From Gemmatimonadaceae bacterium (GTDB taxonomy: Bacteria > Latescibacterota > UBA2968 > UBA8231): a DNA stretch of 9,547 bases. Where the stretch lies: contig PBSR01000096.1 in assembly GCA_002726335.1 (NCBI GenBank), positions 1-9,547 of the forward strand, read 5' to 3'. Every line of letters begins with the position of its first letter. Within the stretch, counting starts at the first letter, position 1. This document shows positions 6,573 through 9,547 of this stretch, in pieces. Both the position numbers and the translations under genes were made by a program. The notes under the pieces were generated by a model. That model did not search any database, had not been told where the DNA came from, and worked only from the letters and a program-made list of their open reading frames with translations.

Positions 6573-7262
6573 ATGCACATCGTCTCGCTGTCCTTCGACG
6601 ACGGCTTCGAGGACAGCTTTCCTCGCGTGGTCGACCTCTACGAAGGGCATGGTCTGAGAGCCTGCCTCAACATCGTCGCGACCGTCCGGGGACGACCCGG
6701 GTTCGCCGCCGACGTCGAAGGTGTGCCCGAGCTGGATCTGACCAACTTCGATCTGTGGAACAGCCTGGCAGCGCGGGGCCACGAGATCATGCCCCACACC
6801 TACTGTCACCAGAACCTGCAAAACGTATCCCTGGCCACGGCGGAGGCACTGATCGACCGCGGCCTGGAGCTGTTCGCCGAGCATCTGCAGGGATACGATG
6901 CCAGCCGGGCGATCTACAACTTCGCCTACAACGCCTCCACGCCCGAGGTGGAGGCGCTGCTGGAGACGCGGGTGCGGGCCTGGCGCACGGGGGGAAGCGA
7001 GATCAACCCGCTACCCACGGCCACGACGAGGCGGATCACCTGCAGCGCCCATGGACCCGGCAACTGTGAGGAGGATCTGGATCGGAAGCTGGCCGAGTTT
7101 GTGGCGTCAGACGGCGGCTGGTTCGTCTACAACCTTCACGGACTGGACGAGGAAGGCTGGGGGCCCGTACGGGCGACATACCTGGACGACCTGCTCAGCC
7201 GACTGCTCGACCAGGGAGCGACGGTTCGTGCGGTGGGGGAGGCGCTGGATGACGCTGCATGA
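6573..7262 (+). CDS. Polysaccharide deacetylase (NodB/CE4-like), cytoplasmic
   Basis: This 229-residue protein starts at the ATG at 6573, 8 bp after GAGGGA. It has the NodB homology motifs: SFDDG (7-11) with the catalytic base D9 and metal ligand D10, then MPHTYCHQ (73-80) with the HTxxH metal histidines H75 and H79. NFAYN (116-120) takes the place of the usual RPPY motif. The late NLHG (187-190) with H189 takes the place of the catalytic-histidine motif. CE4 enzymes are metal-dependent and remove acetyl groups from N- or O-acetylated sugars of chitooligosaccharides, peptidoglycan or xylan. No signal peptide or membrane segment is present, so the substrate should be cytosolic, perhaps a sugar precursor or small amide. 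The missing arginine of motif 3 suggests a divergent subgroup. A probable terminator hairpin follows directly after the stop codon. Confidence 0.88.
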   Translation: MHIVSLSFDDGFEDSFPRVVDLYEGHGLRACLNIVATVRGRPGFAADVEGVPELDLTNFDLWNSLAARGHEIMPHTYCHQNLQNVSLATAEALIDRGLELFAEHLQGYDASRAIYNFAYNASTPEVEALLETRVRAWRTGGSEINPLPTATTRRITCSAHGPGNCEEDLDRKLAEFVASDGGWFVYNLHGLDEEGWGPVRATYLDDLLSRLLDQGATVRAVGEALDDAA

Positions 7263-7284
7263 GTGTGTGGCAACCGCCACACGC
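7263..7284 (+). terminator. Hairpin directly after the deacetylase stop codon
   Basis: GTGTGGC (7265-7271), loop AACC and GCCACAC (7276-7282) form a perfect 7-bp stem, which a G-U and a G-C pair extend to 9 bp. It begins one base after the stop codon of the deacetylase gene. No U tract follows, so it is a candidate transcription-end or mRNA-stabilising hairpin, not a textbook intrinsic terminator. Confidence 0.4.
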
Positions 7285-7405
7285 GTGGGAGCCAGACCAC
7301 ACAGCACGCGCAGCTCGACAGGCGATCCTCCCTGAGGCTCCCGATGGCACGGGGAATGCAAGGTTGGTCATCCCGAGATGCACTTCTATCTTCAGGAGAC
7401 CGACC

Positions 7406-7768
7406 ATGGCAGATTCGCAGCCCACCTCTCAACCGCAGCCGGAAGAGATGCACTGGATCGCGTTACGAATGGACGTTCAGGAGGTCCGCCAGGATATCCG
7501 TGAACTCCGCTCCGAGGCCAGCGACTTTCGCAAGGAGATGGCACAGCAGTTCTCCGAAGTCCGCGGCGAGGCGAGTAACGATCGGAAGAACGCAGCACAG
7601 CAGTTATCCGAGGTCCGCGCGGAGGTGAGAGACTTTCGCAAGGATATGGCGCAGCAGTTGGGTGAGGTGCGGCAGGATATCAGACACAGCCTCATGGCCA
7701 TGCTCGGTTTCACGGGAGTGCTGGCGGCGATCATCGTCGCGTTCATCCAGTATCGCCTGGCTGGTTGA
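7406..7768 (+). CDS. Small coiled-coil protein with C-terminal transmembrane anchor
   Basis: This 120-residue protein starts at the ATG at 7406, with AGGAG 7 bp upstream. The N-terminus (1-20) is polar. Residues 21-92 are a charged helical region dominated by an 18-residue repeat: S39-A56, S57-V74 and R75-I92, each of the form xDFRKxMAQQxxEVRxEx. A weaker first unit is at 21-38 (EVRQDI recurs). Residues 97-116 (LMAMLGFTGVLAAIIVAFIQ) form one hydrophobic helix, and YRLAG follows. It is predicted to be tail-anchored with the coiled coil on the cytoplasmic side. The architecture resembles the many bacterial DUF1640-like proteins of unknown function, and I cannot assign a role. The in-frame extension to 7259 has no ribosome site and is rejected. 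Its last 26 bases overlap the end of the convergent PIN toxin gene. Confidence 0.78.
   Translation: MADSQPTSQPQPEEMHWIALRMDVQEVRQDIRELRSEASDFRKEMAQQFSEVRGEASNDRKNAAQQLSEVRAEVRDFRKDMAQQLGEVRQDIRHSLMAMLGFTGVLAAIIVAFIQYRLAG
7520..7681 (+). repeat. Three tandem 54-bp repeats inside the coiled-coil gene
   Basis: The units are 7520-7573, 7574-7627 and 7628-7681, all in phase. Units 1 and 3 share GACTTTCGCAAGGA, and all three share CAGCAGTT. Each encodes 18 residues. The second unit is the most diverged. This points to internal duplication of the coiled coil. Confidence 0.75.
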
Positions 7769-8219
7769 TCAGCTCAGCTCCGGGGCGGATAATCTCGACA
7801 CCACGGATCGTCTGGCCGGCGTTGAGACCTTCGGTGAGCAGCAGCTGGCAATCTGCACTACTGGCGGCAACGACGATGAGGGCGTCCCAGAAGGAGATGG
7901 AGTCGGCCTGGTGGCAGGCGATGGCTTCGTCGATGAGTTCGGGAGTGATGACGGTGGTGGGAATCTGTCGGAAGTCGGCGACGAATTCACGTGCCTGAAT
8001 GGGGTCCAAACTGAACTTGCGCGTCGTCACGGAGTAGAATTCCTGCAGAACCTGGGTGGAGATGACGGCCCGCCCGGATGACCGCAATGTTTGAAGATGC
8101 ATGCGGCACCGGGCTCGAAGGTCGGAGTCGTGTCGGTCAGCGCAGTAGACGAGGATGTTGCTGTCGAGGAAAACGTGCTTCGTGCTCTCGGCGGCATCAG
8201 ACACGGTAGAGTTCGTCAC
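7743..8219 (-). CDS. VapC-like PIN-domain ribonuclease toxin
   Basis: This is a PIN-domain protein of up to 158 residues with all four acidic positions: D19 in VFLDSNILVY, E60 in STQVLQEFY, D112 in SFWDALIVVAA, and E130 in LLTEGLNAGQ. PIN toxins of the VapC type are Mg-dependent endoribonucleases that cut tRNA or rRNA and are neutralised by a small antitoxin encoded just upstream. The GTG at 8219 gives 14 extra residues before the fold. A GTG at 8204 is a likelier real start by family length and would overlap the end of the small upstream ORF by 8 bp, implying translational coupling. Neither start has a strong Shine-Dalgarno. The 3' end overlaps the convergent coiled-coil gene by 26 bp. The toxin call is firm at family level. 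The target is unknown. Confidence 0.9.
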   Translation of the reverse strand: MTNSTVSDAAESTKHVFLDSNILVYCADRHDSDLRARCRMHLQTLRSSGRAVISTQVLQEFYSVTTRKFSLDPIQAREFVADFRQIPTTVITPELIDEAIACHQADSISFWDALIVVAASSADCQLLLTEGLNAGQTIRGVEIIRPGAELINQPGDTG

Positions 8220-8385
8220 GGGTCCAGGTCACGCCGCCAGAGTTCATGCCCGCCGCGTCCATGCGGAGGTGCCACTTGGCAAGCTGGCGGCCTACGCCAG
8301 TGTGAAAGGCAACTGGCGCCTCTCGAGGCGTCGTGGGCGGACATGCCCCGATCTCGTGGGCAGTGGATTCCAAGAACGCGATCAC
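8197..8385 (-). CDS. Small ORF in the antitoxin position upstream of the PIN toxin
   Basis: From the GTG at 8385 this encodes 62 residues ending GGVTWTRDELYRV, and it overlaps the PIN gene start. Codon third positions are strongly G/C, like the neighbouring genes. I do not recognise a ribbon-helix-helix, AbrB or Phd fold in it, so the antitoxin role rests on position. An ATG at 8426 overlaps the topA stop as ATGA and opens a 14-codon frame, MKLSELFLEIRRLG. That frame ends at a TGA overlapping this GTG as GTGA. One base change would join the two into a single protein of about 76 residues. The original gene may therefore start at 8426 and be frameshifted, or the two may be separate coupled frames. 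It is preceded by GGAG about 11 bp from the GTG. Confidence 0.42.
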   Translation of the reverse strand: MIAFLESTAHEIGACPPTTPREAPVAFHTGVGRQLAKWHLRMDAAGMNSGGVTWTRDELYRV

Positions 8386-8422
8386 CCGAGCCGGCGGATC
8401 TCCAGAAACAACTCACTGAGCT

Positions 8423-9547
8423 TCATTGCGCGCGAAGCGCGTCGATCGCTGCGCTCGCAGTCCCACCTCTGCCGCCGGTGAGTTCGGTGTAGGACTTCAC
8501 TCCCACCAACGCACTGACACCGGCTTCGTCCAGTCCGGCGGTTTTCGCCAGTTTGGCGATCAAGTGCATCTGTTTGGCACTGGCAGCGAGTCCTTCTGAC
8601 TGCAGTGTCGACAGATGGTCGATGAGGGCGCTGGCCTCGTCACGATTCGGCGCTTCTCCCGTTAGCACCAGGTTCGCCGATTCCACCGCCTGTTCCAGCG
8701 TGAGACTCGTGCTCTCCAGCATCTTCTCCAGGTAGCTGAGCTGTTTTTGACTCGGAAGCAGGCTGATACCCCGGGTCCGCAGGTCGGCAAGTAACGTTCT
8801 GCCCTCCTGTTCGGTGAGGGCATCGAGAGTCCCGATCTCATCTGCCAGTCCAGGCGCGGCCGCCAAGTAATCCTGCAACTTGAGACGACTACGGGGTACC
8901 AGTGGCCCCGCGTTGCCCGCCTCCTGTGCCGCCTTGTGAGATGACATGAACTCGTCACGCATGGTTTCCCACACGTCACTGGCGGCACGTCGACCCTCGG
9001 CGACATCGTCGAGCAGCGATTCCATGGCAGCAGTGTATTCGGTTTGGAAAACCTCCCTCTCGTCCTGCAGGGCAAAGAGCGGGGCCGCCCCCAGCCAGAT
9101 GTTGCGCCCGCCCTGGGTGGGAATCAAGGCGCCTTCTTCCGTGGAGACGTAGTCCCTTTCCTCCAAACGGTCCACTGTCTTGGCATAGGTAGAGGGCCGG
9201 CCGATACCGGCCTCTTTCATCGCCTTGACGATCGAGTGGGCACGGTAGCGCGCTGGCGGTTTCGTCGTGTCCTCTCGAAGCTCGGGGTTCGGGTGGTCGG
9301 CATCACCAGCAGCCAACTCACAGGTCGTCTCCGCGTCCACCGAAACCGGCGTGACGTCCAGCGCATCACCCAGCGACTCGAAGGCGCGTCGCCAGCCGGG
9401 CTCGGCATACCAGCCGACCGAACCGTCCAGGATTCGATCAAGACCTTCACATTGTCCCTTGAGGGATAGCGTCACGCGCTGCGAGGGTACCATGAGAGAG
9501 GCCAGCGTTCTGGCGCGAACAAGGGCATAGAGTTTCTGGGCATCGGG
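8423..9547 (-). CDS. topA: DNA topoisomerase I (type IA), C-terminal part; 5' end outside window
   Basis: The 374 visible residues read in from the window edge, with no start inside it (an internal ATG at 9493 is not the start). LYALVRARTLASLM (7-19) matches the YxLIWxRTLASQM segment of type IA topoisomerases. PPARYRAHSIVKAM (97-110) followed by IGRPSTYAKTV (115-125) is the hallmark IGRPSTYA region, and EYTAAMESLLDDVAEG (170-185) matches FTAxMExxLDxIAxG. The toprim domain and active-site tyrosine lie upstream, outside the window. Type IA topoisomerase relaxes negative supercoils by single-strand passage. The C-terminus is unusual: no cysteine occurs after residue 76, so the usual zinc ribbons are absent. 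Residues 266-372 carry two copies of a KQ-type repeat (QKQLSYLEKML, then EASALIDHL; AKQMHLIAKLAKTAGL, then SAAIDALRA). The stop codon overlaps a possible downstream ATG as ATGA. Confidence 0.93.
   Translation of the reverse strand, partial: PDAQKLYALVRARTLASLMVPSQRVTLSLKGQCEGLDRILDGSVGWYAEPGWRRAFESLGDALDVTPVSVDAETTCELAAGDADHPNPELREDTTKPPARYRAHSIVKAMKEAGIGRPSTYAKTVDRLEERDYVSTEEGALIPTQGGRNIWLGAAPLFALQDEREVFQTEYTAAMESLLDDVAEGRRAASDVWETMRDEFMSSHKAAQEAGNAGPLVPRSRLKLQDYLAAAPGLADEIGTLDALTEQEGRTLLADLRTRGISLLPSQKQLSYLEKMLESTSLTLEQAVESANLVLTGEAPNRDEASALIDHLSTLQSEGLAASAKQMHLIAKLAKTAGLDEAGVSALVGVKSYTELTGGRGGTASAAIDALRAQ

Noticed and set aside
7287..7342. GGGAGCC and GGCTCCC inverted repeat before the coiled-coil gene as a structured RNA or riboswitch
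   Set aside because: Only 7 bp with a 42-nt spacer and no supporting inner helices of a known riboswitch class.
1..9547. CRISPR array, transposase, integrase, tRNA or rRNA genes
   Set aside because: No regularly spaced repeats, no recombinase motifs, no terminal inverted repeats and no cloverleaf or rRNA-like sequence were seen on either strand by eye.

Overview
The window is a GC-rich, densely packed bacterial chromosomal segment with short intergenic gaps and mixed coding strands. Gene content suggests a GC-rich environmental bacterium, perhaps of the FCB/Latescibacterota/Gemmatimonadota kind. The main clue is a large exported protein that ends in a PNGDG/FlgD-like C-terminal domain behind galactose-binding-like modules. 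The ankyrin-cyclophilin lipoprotein and the deacetylase are compatible with this. The taxonomic guess is inference only. No rRNA, tRNA, CRISPR array, IS element or phage gene is visible, and no gene-free stretch exceeds 300 bases (the largest is 6332-6572).

Layout. (1) Positions 47-1819, minus strand, a probable three-gene unit. In transcription order it holds a metallo-beta-lactamase-fold protein with a degraded metal motif, a two-CBS-domain protein, and a broken phosphotransferase-like kinase gene (one frameshift, 3' end lost). (2) Positions 1935-5150, plus strand, divergent from the first unit. It holds a short-chain dehydrogenase starting at TTG, then a ~796-aa exported multi-domain surface or cell-envelope protein whose start codon is ambiguous. 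(3) Positions 5168-6331, minus strand: a lipoprotein that fuses ankyrin repeats to a cyclophilin-type peptidyl-prolyl isomerase. (4) Positions 6573-7768, plus strand: a cytoplasmic NodB-like polysaccharide deacetylase, then a small tail-anchored coiled-coil protein built from 54-bp tandem repeats. The deacetylase has a structured upstream region (a perfect hairpin and an 11-bp direct repeat). (5) Positions 7743-9547, minus strand: the 3' part of a type IA DNA topoisomerase whose C-terminus carries KQ-type repeats and no zinc ribbons. It is followed by a small ORF in the antitoxin position and a VapC-like PIN ribonuclease.

How the genes relate. Most look like independent housekeeping or accessory functions, not one pathway. 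The plausible functional links are the PIN toxin with its small upstream partner, and the MBL/CBS/kinase unit, which may be a small nucleotide-sensing or metabolic module now decaying. I did not find a clearly new multi-gene system. The oddest items are the zinc-ribbon-free topoisomerase tail, the frame-broken candidate antitoxin wedged between topA and the PIN toxin, and the ankyrin-cyclophilin lipoprotein.
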